Part shown: in pieces, positions 52,001 through 60,466 of the stretch | How the letters are laid out: each line of letters begins with the position of its first letter | How positions within the stretch are numbered: position 1 is the stretch's first letter | DNA from: Sinotaia quadrata | Lineage: Eukaryota > Mollusca > Gastropoda > Architaenioglossa > Viviparidae | DNA length: 64,000 bases | Assembly (NCBI GenBank): GCA_028829895.1 | Contig: CM054177.1 | Coordinates: 34,373,064 to 34,437,063, forward strand | Direction of reading: 5' to 3' | Translations under genes and position numbers: made by a program | The notes under the pieces: generated by a model | Told to the model about the DNA's origin: nothing | What the model saw: only the letters and a program-made list of their open reading frames with translations | Databases searched by the model: none

Positions 52001-55000
52001 AGGTATGAATTATTAATTAGAATATAATAATAATCATAACCAGCAGGGCATTCCATCATAATACATAATTTAAAAAATTAATAAAAAAAGAGCATTTTTG
52101 TATGGATTGTGATGATAAAAAAATGAGGTAAAATATTATATATAATAAACAATGTCAATATAATTTTTATTATCAGCTAGTAAATCACTAAATGACATAA
52201 GGACTAAAAGACAATGTCCAATGTCTACCAATTTTGCACTATTTTAGAGAAATATTATTACCAAATTTAATATAAGAATTTAGACAAAATATGTATATTA
52301 AAAATTATTATAATTTATATGCATGTAACCCTCTACTGATGTGCTAGTCTTGCAGAACTCTCTGGCATGTAGGAATTTATTAAATAGAGATTAATTATAA
52401 TAATGATATTATCAATAATCCCTGGGTTACAGCTAGATTAAATTGCATTGGGGGAAATATTTTCCTATAGTGTCATCCCTATACACACTTTAATGTACAA
52501 TGAACCTTATTCCATTATGAAGATTTCGAAAAATGATATGATCACATGCTGAACCAACTGTAAAGTATGGATTGCGAAACAAACTGGTAGTTTAATGATT
52601 TTAAATATGAAGTAGTTCAAATAAGAAGTAACTACATTTATTAAATTATAATAAAAATATATTACCATCAGCTTTACAAGGCCTGCTGGAAGATTTTTCT
52701 TGCAGTGGATTAAATGTATTTGTAGTAGCAGCAACTGTTTCATCAAAAGGAAATTGAGTATTAAATGTTTCTGGACTTGCACCCTCATATACACTATCAA
52801 TGTGGTTCTGATGAACTTCTACTTCTTTAACACTTTCAGTTATTTCTGAGGATGGATTCATTTGTACTGAAATGCTCTGGACTTGTATATCAATCTTCTG
52901 TTGTTTTGAAAGTGGGCACAATTCTGTAACTTCAATTTTCTGACCTGATATATCCCCCATGGTAGTCTTTTTAGAGTCCAAATCCTTCATAAACAGAGGT
53001 CTATTTGGACCAGAAAGCTCTTCTTGTTTAGCCTGAACATCCAACAACGTAGATGTGCTAGAGTGAGGAGAATGTTTCACTTGACTAGGTGAAGATGATA
53101 CATAATCAGGGTGTAGAGAAAAAGCTGAATTTTGATCTTGATTTTTCGGATTCTGAACAAATATAGATGACCAATCAGATTTAGGTCCAACTGTGCTGTT
53201 TGCAGATTTGGTTTGTTCCATACATTGAAAAGTATCCTTGCAGAAAGCTGCCTGACTGGTAGGGTAATCCAACTTTTCATTTATGCTTGAAATGTCCTTT
53301 TCGCAAAAATCTAAATCTTCATCTTCTGTGACTCCCTTGAACAACTGAGCAATATTGAATTTCTCACATTCTGACAGGTCATCGAGTCTAATGTTCCTCA
53401 ATTCCTTTAAATCATGTAACTCCTCCAAGCCACCTAAATTTTTCAGCATTTCATTCATACTGTCTCCACAGTCTATACCACTGTACAATCCTTCCAGCTG
53501 AACACCAAGACGAGCAGGCCTTGGACGAGTCATGGTGTTTGTATGTAGATGAAGCATGCGAGCAAGTTGAACACGCTCTGTACGTGATCTTGGTGCATTG
53601 ACCATTTTTGCTAAAGCAGCTTTTGAAAGTGTCTCTTTTTGCAACTGCAGCTTCCCCGGAGCTGTAGCAGCAGAATTAGGTGATGTGGCTAAATTAATCA
53701 TGGATGAGGCTGGAGAGGATAGTCCTGATGAGGGTTGATTTTTAGAACATGATGCAACTTTCAATGCCTTACCCTCAGCCACTACACTGCTTTCAATAGA
53801 GAGGCGTATTCTTGCAATATCATTGGAATTGGAAGATGAAGCAGAAACAGCAGCAGGTATGCTTTTTTGAGAGTCATCATTAGAAGGCAGAAGACCATCA
53901 TCTTTTTTAGTTGAAAGAGTGGGAATGGATTCAGAAGAAAATCTGGAAACAAAATGTTTAGCTTTGCTTGAAAATGAAGAAGAAAGTCCAGAAGTAATTT
54001 GAATTTGATTAGAGGTAGTCAAACTGCTATCAGACAGATAGTCTTTTATACAAGAACTATTTGCAGAATTTAGAGGAGGGTCAGAATCATCTAAAGATTT
54101 CTGCAAATTTGTCTGTTTCTGGTCATTCTGGGATATACCAACCTGTGATACTTTCTGACGTTTTTCTCTCAGTTCTTTACACAATTTTTCTGCTCTTGCA
54201 AGCACTCCTTCATCTTCTTGCACACTACTCTCAAAAGATCTGTTAGCCTGGTTTTTTATTCCACTTTGTCTCATTTCTACTTGTGATTTTGCTGCTTTAA
54301 CATTTGCTGACCTGGATATGGAGCCTGGCACTGTGTTAAATGCAATATGCTCAGACAAAACAGTTGAATCAATATGAGACATCCGCTGTTTGTTTATCAA
54401 GTCAGCTGTTTGTTGTTTGATTATATTTTTTGGTGTATCAAATTTTGCATTTGATGAATTTCTATCCAAGAAAGGTCCTGATGAATTGTGATTTGCTCTA
54501 AAATTTTCAGCCCTTAAAGATTTAGACAAAGATCGTTCTCCTTCAACAGAGTGTGGTCGTTTTCGTCCTGATAAACCACCCAAGTCTGCAAAGCCCATAT
54601 TTTCTGCTTGGGTGTCTTCTACACTACCACTACTATTACAATACTCATGGACTATTTCCTGGCCATAACTATCAACTTTTTCACTCTCTCCACGAAGGAA
54701 ATGGCTGTTCCTAAATTGACGAGTAAATCTGTTCCATTTATTGTTTGTATTTTCTTCTCTTGAACTTGCCTGTTTCCATTTCTCATTGTTCCAACTATTG
54801 CTTTGAGAGTTTGATGCCAGTGGATAATGTTCAGTATCATGCACAGCAAGACCTTGTCCTCTCTGTCTACTAGTTTTTTTATTCCAGTTTCCAAGAGACA
54901 TATATCTATGGTCTGCATCTTGTCTTGAAGAGGTCATATCTGGTTGTTTAAAATCTAAATAGTTATGATAATCATGGTCAAATGATTTCATCATTTCTTT

Positions 55001-58000
55001 GGGAAGAAAAGGAAAGTTACTTTTCTTAGGATAAGAAATAGACTTCTAGGATTTGGCCAGTCATGTATAAAGTCAGTGTGCAGACCGCTTTTGTATGAAT
55101 AATTAAACAACCAATCTCTTTCTAGCCACACTTGTGACTTTCAATAATTTTATGATTGTTACCTCAGTAACATGGAGTTTGTAATTTAAATTTACTGCTG
55201 AAATGTCTATCTGAGTTAGAAATATCATTAACTGATTCTCATACTGAGCTGACTCATAGCTGAACTAAAAAGATCATTGCTGATATCAGGGTTGCTACTT
55301 TTGATGATGTATCATCTGCATCACCAGAAGATCTGTAGTACAGAAGAAAAGAATATATGTAAACATCCTAAAACTTAATTATTAAAATCTGTTTATAATC
55401 TGTTTATATAATAATTGATAGTGAAAATAATAAAATTTAAAAGCTGTTCTTATGTGTGTGTGTGTATGTATATATATATATATATATATTGTTTTACAAT
55501 CTTTAATAGGAATAAATTAAACTTATTTGATATCTCATTATCTTGGTAGACATAAATTTTTAATTATTTATTTTTCTGATGAATAAAGGATGAGACTTAA
55601 ATTATTTGTCACTATTGTTAGTTATATTTTAAATATGATGACAATTTATTATTTTTGCTTTTGTAATGTGAATTGATTGATATGTACTTTTTATACTGCA
55701 TTTATTATATTTTATCATTTCTTAATGATCCAACTACTTAATCACCAGATTAGTGTTTTCTGCCAACAAATTATTTTTTCATTCATCAAGGACATTTTTT
55801 CCTGGAGGAGGAGATTAAATTACCAAGATGCCAAATTTTTGGCACATTGAAAATACAAAACAAAATCAACTTAAATGTTCAATCAGTATGTTTAACTATC
55901 ATGGGAGGAACCCATCACTTTTAGAATATAGCATGCATGCAAGCACACACACACACACACACTCTGCTGACATGATAATACTTTAAAATATGCATATATA
56001 ATAATACCATAAAGATCATATCATTATCAATGCTATCCTCCATTACTGCTTTACAAGTTTTACCCCCTGCATCCATTTTATTTAGCACAACTTTGCATTA
56101 CAGAGACAAAAATAAACACTAAAGCCCATTCAAGGATAATCTCAGATTTGTTATTGTGAGTTCTACTGTACTTAAAAAAGCAGCTCCATTCATCATTAAT
56201 TTGATGATATTTGTTTAGAAAGTTGTTTTGCTGATCACTGAAGATGTAGAAATCTGTTAAAGTGTAGTTGGTCACTGGCATTGATGGTTTAATCTGTTGT
56301 TTTTTCGATTAGAAACAGATGCTAGCTGTCAATACAAATGATCACAGTTCAAGAGAAACATTTTGATGTTTCAGAAAAAGTAACAGTTATTAAACTTACT
56401 GAAAGTATACACTCTTAATACTAGCCAAATTTAATTAAAAATAAGAAAATTTTAAAGTTCAGATGTATCTAAATAAACATCCCATAAAGATATCTGTTAC
56501 TTTATGTAAGTTGAAGGAGTATATTTTAGTGATTAGAAAAGTCAATTAAGTTATACCCACAACAACAACAACAAAAATCAAATTAAGAATTTAAAAAAAG
56601 AAATTGTAATTTTTCAGGATCAAATAAATCTAAATAAACCATTTTAACTAAATTGTTCAGGATATTTAGTACATACTATTCTTCTTGACATCAACTAGAG
56701 CTTTTTAATGATTCTTCTCTCTCATAAAACAATTACCATGACATGACCTAATTTTATATGATAGAAGTTATCAAACATCTCAAACTATTGTTTAATAAAA
56801 TTCTGAAGGGACAAAAGCAGTCTGACTCGGTGTTCAGAAATGTATGATATTATTATTAAATAGGTATAAAATTCTGAAAGGTTAGAATTAGAAAGAGAGT
56901 AATGTTGTATTTTTTTTGTTATAAATTAATACTTCTATTAGAATTAAGGTGTGTCTTTGGTAAAGATATGTTTACAAATTTATTCTGAATAGAGAATCAT
57001 TGTTCTAATTTTCTAAATGAAGCAGAAATATTGTAACTTGTATTCTAGCTATATGAAGTATTTTAGCTTTCCTCTGCCATTATTAGAATTGCAAACTGGC
57101 AAAATATTTTCTTATTTTGAGAAATTAGAGTCTATTGACATAAGCAAGGTCAAAATACTCTATGACTGTTCCAACAAGTGAAATGATTTCTGAAAAATTT
57201 ATGTATCTTCAATTGTATCTGCTCATGAGATAAATCCAGGAGTGTAACATATCAGATGCATGTGATTAGTCAGGATTTTTCACAAAATACATGCAGCAGC
57301 AAATTAAAAGTGGAAGCAAACTTTTGAAAATGACATTCAGCAGTGTTAAATAAAGTGAAGTGAATTTAAAAAGGCTCCTTACCAAAGTTTGGGCTGATAA
57401 AAGTATTCAATTAAAACTGAACAAGTGACAGAAATGTACTTATTGATGAAGAAATTAACCACTGAACATAGTATATATTTTCTGATATGCAATCAGTTGT
57501 ATTTATAGTTAATTTCATTTGGAGAATTTGTACACTGATAAGGAAATCGAATGACAAAAGAATACTAAAGTAATACTATCATTGGCCATAATATCTGTAT
57601 TCTGAACATACATTTTAATCATTCATTTACATTTCTTTGTAAAAGAACAACTTGCATTACTTGAAGTTTCTTTAAATACTCATTTGAAAATGCTGAGCAA
57701 AATGTGTGTAGACAAAACAATTTTGATGATAACCCAAATGTTGAATGCAAACATAATGAAGTGAAATGAGGTCAGCTCAAATGTTTAAGTCTGAACAGGA
57801 TCACATGCATCAGATGAATTATCTATCTATCAACCATTCATGGTCTAGGTGCATAGGTGTAGCCTCAGTCTATCAATGATTAGGTCTAGGCATTGTATGT
57901 AGGTTTCAGAGAAATACAAAATGATTTTGTGAAATAGGCACATCTTAGCAGGGGAAATAAAAATTACATGACTTTTCTTGTGTTGGAGACGGAGTGATGG

Positions 58001-59300
58001 CTTTGTTACAACATTGTTAAGTTACATGTGCAAATATGATTTTAAGCATCACTTCATTCCTAATATGAATAATCAAATTCATTTTATTAAAAAGACACAA
58101 CACTCTTATTGACTCTTATGGTTTAGAAGCATGTGGCTTAGTCAAGTACATCCCAAGGAGGCTTTACCACACTTAATATTCATGAAAATTATGTAAATCC
58201 TTACTTACAAAGACACAATCTAATAATAATATACAATATATGTGGTCTGTTTACAGCCACTTTCAAGGAAGTGCAAAGCTCTTTAAAAATACCTATACAA
58301 CTTTTACCAGTCTTTTAATAATTAATGTTTTCTTGCATGATTGAGATCAGAAATGATTTGATTAAACAAATTAAATTTTAAGTACTTCTGTAAAGTAATA
58401 TAAATAATCCAATTATTTGAGCCTAAAGCTTATTAAGTGACACTTCGCTGTTTCGATGCTCTGGACCTTCCTGCATTATGTGATTTGATGATAGAGGGTG
58501 AGTGCACAAACTTTTCTACGACTACTACCACTGTAGATACACAGTACATTTGAATCTCTAAATCTAATACTAAATTGCTGTTATCTACTGCCAAAGTAAA
58601 CTATGTCGTAAGTTGTATGCATGTATACTTTCCGCCTTAATTAACTTATGCAAATCGGAATATTATCTTCATTTAGCACAAAGATTCTTACTTAGTTTAA
58701 TAACGTATTTTTAGAATTTGTAATTAGCGATTGGGGCCCTTACCTTAGGACGGCTGAATACTATACAATATTACTATTGGGTTTAAGCCATTTATCAAGT
58801 TCTTAACTCGAGTAGTAATGGTCAATATATTGAATTTTAGTGAAACTGTAAAATGTCAACCTGGTGAATTATGAACCAGTCCTCGTCGTTAAGATGATAG
58901 AAAAGCAGTGTTTACGTATACTGGTAGTGGTATAGGATTTAGTAGAGAAAGCATTTAACGAAGTAAATTGATAAAGTGAAATTTTGTGCAGTCCATTTAT
59001 TATTAAATCTTAGAAATTAATATCGCAAGCTCAGATTTAGTAGGAAATATGGGCATTCTGCAAAGAATCAGCACTATGTTTATGAAATGTTATCGCTGAA
59101 TACCTTATTTTTTCATTTCGAGCGGCCATATTAAACATAACCAAGTGCTTTATGGGTAAATATTAAAATATAAAATCAGTCTAAAGAAACAATTCTGAAA
59201 GAAGTCTTTTAAAACAAAATATAGAAAACTACAAATAAAAAATAATGCATGCAATTCAATCGTAATTTCCTCTGACGTCATGCAGTCGCCATATTTCAGA
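21948..59300 (-). CDS. ZNF106: zinc finger protein 106 (ZNF106/ZFP106) orthologue
   Basis: ZNF106 is a nuclear WD40 and zinc-finger RNA-binding protein linked in vertebrates to splicing and neuromuscular maintenance; function here is inferred from the family. Coding exons, 5' to 3' (descending): 54994-52666, 51392-51232, 44570-44519, 43358-41336, 40266-39900, 37552-37307, 36448-36260, 35089-35027, 33792-33673, 27467-27393, 26158-26087, 22398-22255. They total 5841 bp (1947 codons), with every phase consistent, close to the roughly 1900 residues of the vertebrate protein. Domain order: low-complexity N-terminal part with an ARLGVQLEGLYSG segment, a short helix, a Ser-rich region with the basic patch RKKRKTKKDRDQ, a WD40 propeller from about residue 1600 to 1899, then a C2H2-like finger region. 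The N-terminal zinc-finger pair of vertebrate ZNF106 was not found. The last residues are uncertain. The introns contain most of the repeats in the window. Confidence 0.82.
22021..22254 (-). repeat. 27-bp minisatellite seeded at the zinc-finger exon donor
   Basis: Minus-strand units read GTAAGTAATTCACAAGCAAA then ACTCAAG, 8 copies, one of 23 bp and one longer and decayed. The first unit is the genuine donor plus intron start (GTATGTAATTCACAAG). Five internal boundaries read AAG|GTAA, a better donor consensus than the original. Confidence 0.92.
22255..22398 (-). CDS. ZNF106: ZNF106 C-terminal zinc-finger exon
   Basis: Acceptor GATGTTTTCAG at 22399, phase 0. It encodes CKSCSLVFGLHDHLWHHLVA, DHLLPNAHSMHCPWQGCSTL, LNTGTALM: a C2H2-like finger (C..CSLVFG..DHL..HL..DH) and the two cysteines of a second. 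The nearest donor is ATG|GTATGT at 22254. The adjacent array offers stronger AAG|GTAAGT donors 27, 54, 77 and 104 bp further on. The frame stays open across the first three array units, so the real 3' boundary is uncertain. Confidence 0.85.
22500..22890 (+). repeat. dispersed repeat family R, copy 1 (diverged)
   Basis: It shares with copies 2-4 the motif TTATTCTGTGTGCAGG, a following TGTG-rich part, GTTAGTCACTCATCC, and a 3' run of GATGAAGTGATGAATAAAA. No terminal repeat or tRNA-like promoter was recognised. It lies upstream of the terminal zinc-finger exon of ZNF106. Confidence 0.5.
22900..25050. other. ZNF106 intron, no further feature recognised
   Basis: AT-rich intronic DNA with only short open frames. 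A weak two-copy motif (CTGTCTACAAA) lies near 23700-23760. Confidence 0.6.
25058..25163. repeat. 55-bp tandem duplication, 2 copies
   Basis: TGCTACTGTGATACACCATT and the following bases to ATGCACAATAA are repeated immediately with a few substitutions. Confidence 0.85.
26087..26158 (-). CDS. ZNF106: ZNF106 last WD40 blade exon, 72 bp
   Basis: Acceptor CTTTTCTGTAG at 26159; donor TGTGGG|GTAAGC at 26086; phase 0 on both sides. It encodes LYTGNRDGQVEALDILDLDD, FACG. The final FAC starts the first zinc-finger motif, which is completed in the next exon (FACG + CKSCSLVFG), with the same spacing as in the vertebrate protein. Confidence 0.88.
27393..27467 (-). CDS. ZNF106: ZNF106 WD40 exon, 75 bp
   Basis: Acceptor ACATTGCAG at 27468; donor AACAAG|GTAAGC at 27392; phase 0 on both sides. 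It encodes SRKLLHLLYGAGKSIVMKMA, VHNNK, which joins to LYTGNRDGQVEAL of the next exon as a typical last blade. Confidence 0.85.
27640..28640. repeat. minisatellite (TGTGACACCTTACTTTGTGT unit) split by a MITE
   Basis: Irregular units of about 28-35 bp based on TGTGACACCTTACTTTGTGT TAGCAGTG occupy 27640-27900 and resume at 28424-28640. The piggyBac-like copy B and a short unrelated piece lie between them, so the MITE inserted into, or beside, an existing array. Confidence 0.8.
27998..28419 (-). mobile_element. piggyBac-like MITE, copy B
   Basis: Inverted relative to copy A (16868-17416). One end is intact (TTCAAAAGGG then TTAA at 28416-28419); the other (TTTTTTGAACTCC near 27998) has lost its TTAA. 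Shared interior blocks include GAACTCTTCCAAAGA, GGATTATCATTCCAAGAAGG and TTTTTTGCTCAGGGA. Confidence 0.78.
28650..29080 (+). mobile_element. possible solo LTR fragment
   Basis: A less AT-rich patch (CTCGCTCAGCGTGAGCCGAG near 28695) is followed about 330 bp later by TTAATAAATCCTTACTTTAT and CATCCTCGAC. This arrangement resembles the R/U5 region of an LTR. No matching second copy, primer-binding site or target duplication was confirmed. Confidence 0.25.
29935..30178. repeat. nested tandem duplication
   Basis: A block of about 120-170 bp (AAAAAGCATTCTTGTAATAC, ACTGGTTATCACCACAAATG) is duplicated. Within it GGTGTTTATGTGGTCAGATA is itself repeated about every 37 bp, three times in total. Confidence 0.85.
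31588..31710. repeat. 61-bp tandem duplication, 2 copies
   Basis: TGTGTTAAACTATATTTAAT through ATACACAAACACAC occurs twice with practically no differences. Confidence 0.92.
31754..33573 (+). mobile_element. pogo/Tigger-like element, non-autonomous, 1.8 kb
   Basis: Flanked by TA dinucleotides (31752-31753 and 33574-33575). The ends CAGTCGAACC and GGTTCGACTG form an inverted repeat extended by GATAT/GAGATAA-type sequence, as in pogo/Tigger elements. The interior has no intact transposase. It shows internal duplications: the GAAATTTCTTTATGTACATG block recurs near 31875 and 32133, and the TTCAAAAGTG(A/G)GCTAA..AACATAAAAGAG block near 32525 and 33170. It lies in the ZNF106 intron between exons 33673 and 27467. 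Confidence 0.85.
33673..33792 (-). CDS. ZNF106: ZNF106 WD40 exon, 120 bp
   Basis: Acceptor ATTTACTAG at 33793; donor TTGAAT|GTAATA at 33672; phase 0 on both sides. It encodes TGDLAWKLTDHKGIVTSVCV, DSGLLFTAGYDKIIHCYDLN, one complete propeller blade. The pogo-like element ends only 100 bp downstream of the donor, inside the next intron. Confidence 0.88.
34090..34450 (+). repeat. dispersed repeat family R, copy 2
   Basis: It contains TTTATTCTGTGTGCAGGG, GCATATGGGTGCGTAAGG, CTCTCTTAAAACCACAGATAA, TCACTCATTC and a 3' AATGAATGATGAAGAAAAA tail. Each has a counterpart in copy 4. Confidence 0.65.
34560..34870 (+). repeat. dispersed repeat family R, copy 3
   Basis: It contains GCAGCTAGTCGTCC, TTTATTCTGTATGTAGGG, CTCGCTCTCATACAAAAAAC and ACAGAGGCAAAGACTTATTT. 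It has the same orientation as copy 2, about 450 bp away. Confidence 0.6.
35027..35089 (-). CDS. ZNF106: ZNF106 WD40 exon, 63 bp
   Basis: Acceptor TTTTTACCCCAG at 35090; donor GTACAT|GTAAGT at 35026; phase 0 on both sides. It encodes ISADCVISGSGDRTVMAHNV H, the strand pair completing a blade (V.SGSGD.TV.AHN.H). Confidence 0.85.
35320..36058 (-). pseudogene. Ty3/gypsy integrase relic
   Basis: Minus-strand translation gives, with stops and shifts, a zinc-binding part (EFYWPSMMGDIIRYCQS), then the retroviral-type integrase core: RHVAIDLTGEF, WILTIIDYAM, YPEAVALSSISTT, LSDRGTQFTSKLI. A decayed C-terminal part follows. Catalytic Asp positions (DLTG and SDRGTQF) are visible. Several stop codons make it non-functional. 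No LTRs were found beside it. It is embedded in the ZNF106 intron between exons 36260 and 35089, in the sense of the host gene. Confidence 0.85.
36060..36135 (+). mobile_element. CpG-rich piggyBac-like terminus fragment
   Basis: TTAA CCCTTTACCGGGCGGATC at 36060 starts a 75-bp patch with two near-repeats of GGGC(G/A)GATCGCC, far more CpG-rich than its surroundings. The TTAA-CCCTTT start resembles MITE copy A. It directly abuts the integrase relic. No partner end was identified. Confidence 0.4.
36260..36448 (-). CDS. ZNF106: ZNF106 WD40 exon
   Basis: Acceptor TTTATGTCAG at 36449; donor TTAGTG|GTACGT at 36259; phase 0 on both sides. It encodes FEERRRFQASDRPVHSLAWT, then CASAQDAGIHIMDAASGLPL and RILTGHTKTAFSLV. 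The IH..DAA.G...R.L.GH.KT pattern is the strongest match to the ZNF106 propeller. Confidence 0.88.
37307..37552 (-). CDS. ZNF106: ZNF106 WD40 exon
   Basis: Acceptor GTCTTACCAG at 37553; donor TTTCA|GTCAGT at 37306; phase 0 on both sides (82 codons). It encodes DGKQDAEYPFSGVLSMAVLS and further blade sequence with VMCLLATDNSLFAGLDSGF. The acceptor is the end unit of the tandem array at 37553-38440. The donor is of medium strength. Confidence 0.8.
37553..38440 (-). repeat. minisatellite seeded at a WD40 exon splice acceptor
   Basis: On the minus strand units read ATGTGTATGCTTGTTGTCAT ACTAG|GATAGGA, about 30 bp, about 20 copies at 37740-38440. The true acceptor at 37553 (GTTGTCTTACCAG|GATGGA) is the last unit in line. 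Nearest the exon, three larger copies of about 95 bp with ATTTATCATCA intervene. Each unit provides a TACTAG|GAT acceptor look-alike. Confidence 0.9.
38700..39140. repeat. degenerate minisatellite, about 35-38 bp unit
   Basis: Repeats of AAATGGTATAAACAGTAATC AGACAGATG with heavy decay, about 12 copies, in the same ZNF106 intron as the acceptor-derived array. Confidence 0.8.
39900..40266 (-). CDS. ZNF106: ZNF106 exon leading into WD40 repeat 1
   Basis: Acceptor TACTCAG at 40267; donor CCCTG|GTGAGT at 39899; enters phase 2, leaves phase 0. It encodes a linker (LRLKPENLKAFRANLQRNFH) and then the first propeller blade: IAGPCTSVVGLQVYKHLLFV, CFQGHGVASYTL. The acceptor tract is interrupted (CGTTTATGGACTACTCAG) but the phase fits exactly. 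Confidence 0.8.
41336..43358 (-). CDS. ZNF106: ZNF106 Ser-rich exon with basic patch
   Basis: Acceptor TTTTGTTTTAG at 43359; donor GATCT|GTAAGC at 41335; enters phase 1, leaves phase 2. It encodes about 674 residues, very Ser/Thr-rich. Three near-copies of a DCEI(V/M/L)Q(K/R)EI-type motif lie at 42970-42890. A bipartite nuclear-localisation-like patch RKKRKTKKDRDQ is followed by the acidic run SSSDVSSNEDDAASD. It ends VISPDL before the WD40 exons. The minus-strand frame is open throughout; the opposite-strand 128-codon frame at 42827-43213 is a shadow. Confidence 0.85.
43594..44010 (+). repeat. dispersed repeat family R, copy 4
   Basis: The longest copy: CCTTCTCTCCAAAGAAAG, GTGGCTAGTCGACGCC, TTTATTCTGCGTGTAGG, GCATACGGGTAAGGGTG, CTCTTTTCAAAACCATAGAC, GGTTAGTCAACCATGC and a GAATGATGAATGATGAAATA tail. 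It lies in the ZNF106 intron between exons 44519 and 43358. Confidence 0.65.
44519..44570 (-). CDS. ZNF106: ZNF106 52-bp exon
   Basis: Acceptor TTTTGCAG at 44571; donor TTTCAG|GTGTGT at 44518; phase 0 to phase 1. It encodes LQAEGEQLSQQRNDLFS, continuing the coiled coil of the previous exon. It is too short to be found by length alone; phase and strong splice sites support it. Confidence 0.75.
45060..48240. pseudogene. decayed coding-like tracts in a ZNF106 intron, family unknown
   Basis: On the plus strand at 47340-47690 coding-looking pieces alternate between frames: SNTEREDYCILIRPAELHQC, then NEIIENYLHFGNQDDELTQL and the acidic EQEDSQPSDEDIESTADSM. On the minus strand near 45100-45250 there is HYSDSDIDDFDKLSDSF, with a frameshift before it. 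The plus strand of 47160-48250 is A/C-rich. This may be one or more old transposons. No terminal repeats were found. Confidence 0.3.
48921..49604 (-). mobile_element. pogo/Tigger-like element, truncated inverted copy
   Basis: Inverse of the left 900 bp of the 31754 element. The intact end is TTCAACTG at 49604 followed by TA, with CAAACCCCTAGTCTGTCAAC next to it. The other side stops within CTCTTTGTACTGTACTTGTA TCTCGAGCAC, corresponding to about 32690 of the long copy. The right half is missing. Confidence 0.8.
49610..51230. other. ZNF106 intron, nothing further recognised
   Basis: Strongly AT-rich with no supported exon or element. Confidence 0.6.
51232..51392 (-). CDS. ZNF106: ZNF106 helical exon
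   Basis: Acceptor AAATAG at 51393; donor TTCAG|GTTACA at 51231; enters phase 1, leaves phase 0. It encodes GQASGILSQVQEVCQKQDLV, then FAEMRDIDVHLSQLYKALIE and IVAHMSSLQRKRVQ. This amphipathic coiled-coil stretch corresponds to the helical segment after the Lys/Arg patch in vertebrate ZNF106. Confidence 0.8.
51395..52664. other. ZNF106 intron, nothing recognised
   Basis: AT-rich with short open frames only. Confidence 0.6.
52666..54996 (-). CDS. ZNF106: ZNF106 large N-terminal coding exon
   Basis: Acceptor: a strong pyrimidine tract ending CCCAAAG at 54997, directly before AA ATG ATG. Donor GATG|GTAATA at 52665, leaving phase 1. It encodes about 776 residues of mostly disordered Ser/Asn/Gln/Lys-rich sequence. 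ATG 54994 is taken as the start because stops precede it in the next upstream exon candidate. Near its end it holds the conserved-looking block VNAPRSRTERVQLARML, then TRPRPARLGVQLEGLYSG, and an acidic helix ELHDLKELRNIRLDDLSEC. These match the position of the RFGIE-type segment of vertebrate ZNF106. If upstream coding exons exist, they must end in phase 1. Confidence 0.8.
55163..55332 (-). other. ZNF106: candidate ZNF106 5'UTR exon
   Basis: Strong acceptor TTCTTTTCTTCTGTACTACAG ends at 55333; donor CTGAG|GTAACA at 55162. All three frames contain stops within the exon, so if spliced to the coding exon at 54996 it is untranslated and ATG 54994 would be the start. One frame is open for about 25 codons (SSGDADDTSSKVATLISAM), so a shorter coding exon is an alternative. 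Confidence 0.4.
55350..57860. other. AT-rich 5' intron of ZNF106, simple repeats only
   Basis: (GT)n(TA)n lies at about 55454-55490 and (AC)n at about 55945-55963. No exon for an N-terminal zinc-finger pair was recognised. Confidence 0.5.
57866..58171 (+). repeat. 300-bp duplicated segment, copy 1
   Basis: It runs from CAGTCTATCAATGATTAGGT to GGAGGCTTTACCAC. It is almost identical to 60985-61271 in the same orientation, apart from small indels (about 8 and 9 bp). The segment has no obvious coding capacity. Confidence 0.92.
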
Positions 59301-59310
59301 TGGAGTACAG
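58744..59310 (-). promoter_or_regulatory. ZNF106: ZNF106 promoter region and first non-coding exon, candidate
   Basis: On the minus strand a strong donor, CCTAAG|GTAAGG, sits at 58743. Upstream are YY1-like start-site motifs (ATATGGCCGC near 59125, ATATGGCGAC near 59288) and a palindromic CRE, TGACGTCA, at 59273-59280. Only short open frames start in the exon; one, MAARNEKIR from 59129, precedes AAG|GTATTC and might be an alternative coding start. The transcription start is not determined. Confidence 0.45.
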
Positions 59311-60466
59311 AGAAAAATCTGCGATCACAGATCAGATTAGCCCAATATAGCAGCAACAGTTTAATCGGTCAGTTTATATCATATTTAAATTATTATTTCA
59401 TTACTGTATGAAGTTATCAATCGAATAGATCTGAATTGATCTGATATTTTTATTACATATTAATAATATGGCAGCGTGGTAACGTTGTTGTTAAATATAT
59501 TGAAATAAGATAGGCTGCATTTGTATAGCGGATGATTATGTAGATTGTAGGCCTATGTCTACTTCCTACTAAAATTACCATGAACACCTTCTTTAAATGA
59601 TGTTTATATATAATGAATAGCTAATTTTAGTTTAAATTTTAAATCAGCATCATTTAATCGCTGCAGTTTTTGTTGTTGTTTGTTTTGTCTTCATGTTTAC
59701 TACATGTATTTGATTTGTACACTCTTGAGTCTGACCCGCCCACTTTAAAAGAACTGTTTTGTGTTGTAAGTAACTAGTTTATTATTCAGCTATAATTTTT
59801 TAAAAATCGAGCAGTTAAATATGATAAAATAATAAATAAATAATCTAAACAATCAAGAAGTATATTTCTTTTTTAAAATAAAAAATGTGCTGTTATTGTT
59901 CAGAGTCTGATGTGAATTATTTTTATTAACTCACATCTGTTGAATTGTTTTTAACCGATTTCCAGAAATCAGTCTTGAGGTTCACATATTTTCCTGATTA
60001 TTATTTTATTTTTTCTTGCAGTTGTCTTCAACCCATTATGACTGTAAAGTGTATTGCTAAAAAACCCATAAAATTCAAATGTCTCTTCATAGATTGATAC
60101 TCTAGAGAATTAATGTTTAGTAACGAAGTTTTTCTTCAAGGATAGTCCCCCCCCCCATTCTATTCGTGGTTCGTGGTTCACATTGTAACATTTAATGGAA
60201 TATCTGTGTAGGTTAAGAATTGTGTAACATTTTAATTTAATGTTTTAACTTTGATAATTATTATACTAAAAAACTATATTAGTATATATACACTTCATAC
60301 ATTAAGTCAAGTGATAAAATAAATCATATTTTTTTCTACATGAATAATGAATATCCATTATAGTCACATATAATAATAATATCCACTATCCTATAATTCC
60401 TGTGAACATCCATTAAAATCACAGTATTTTTCTGTCATGAATATCCATTGCATAATTATGATGAAT

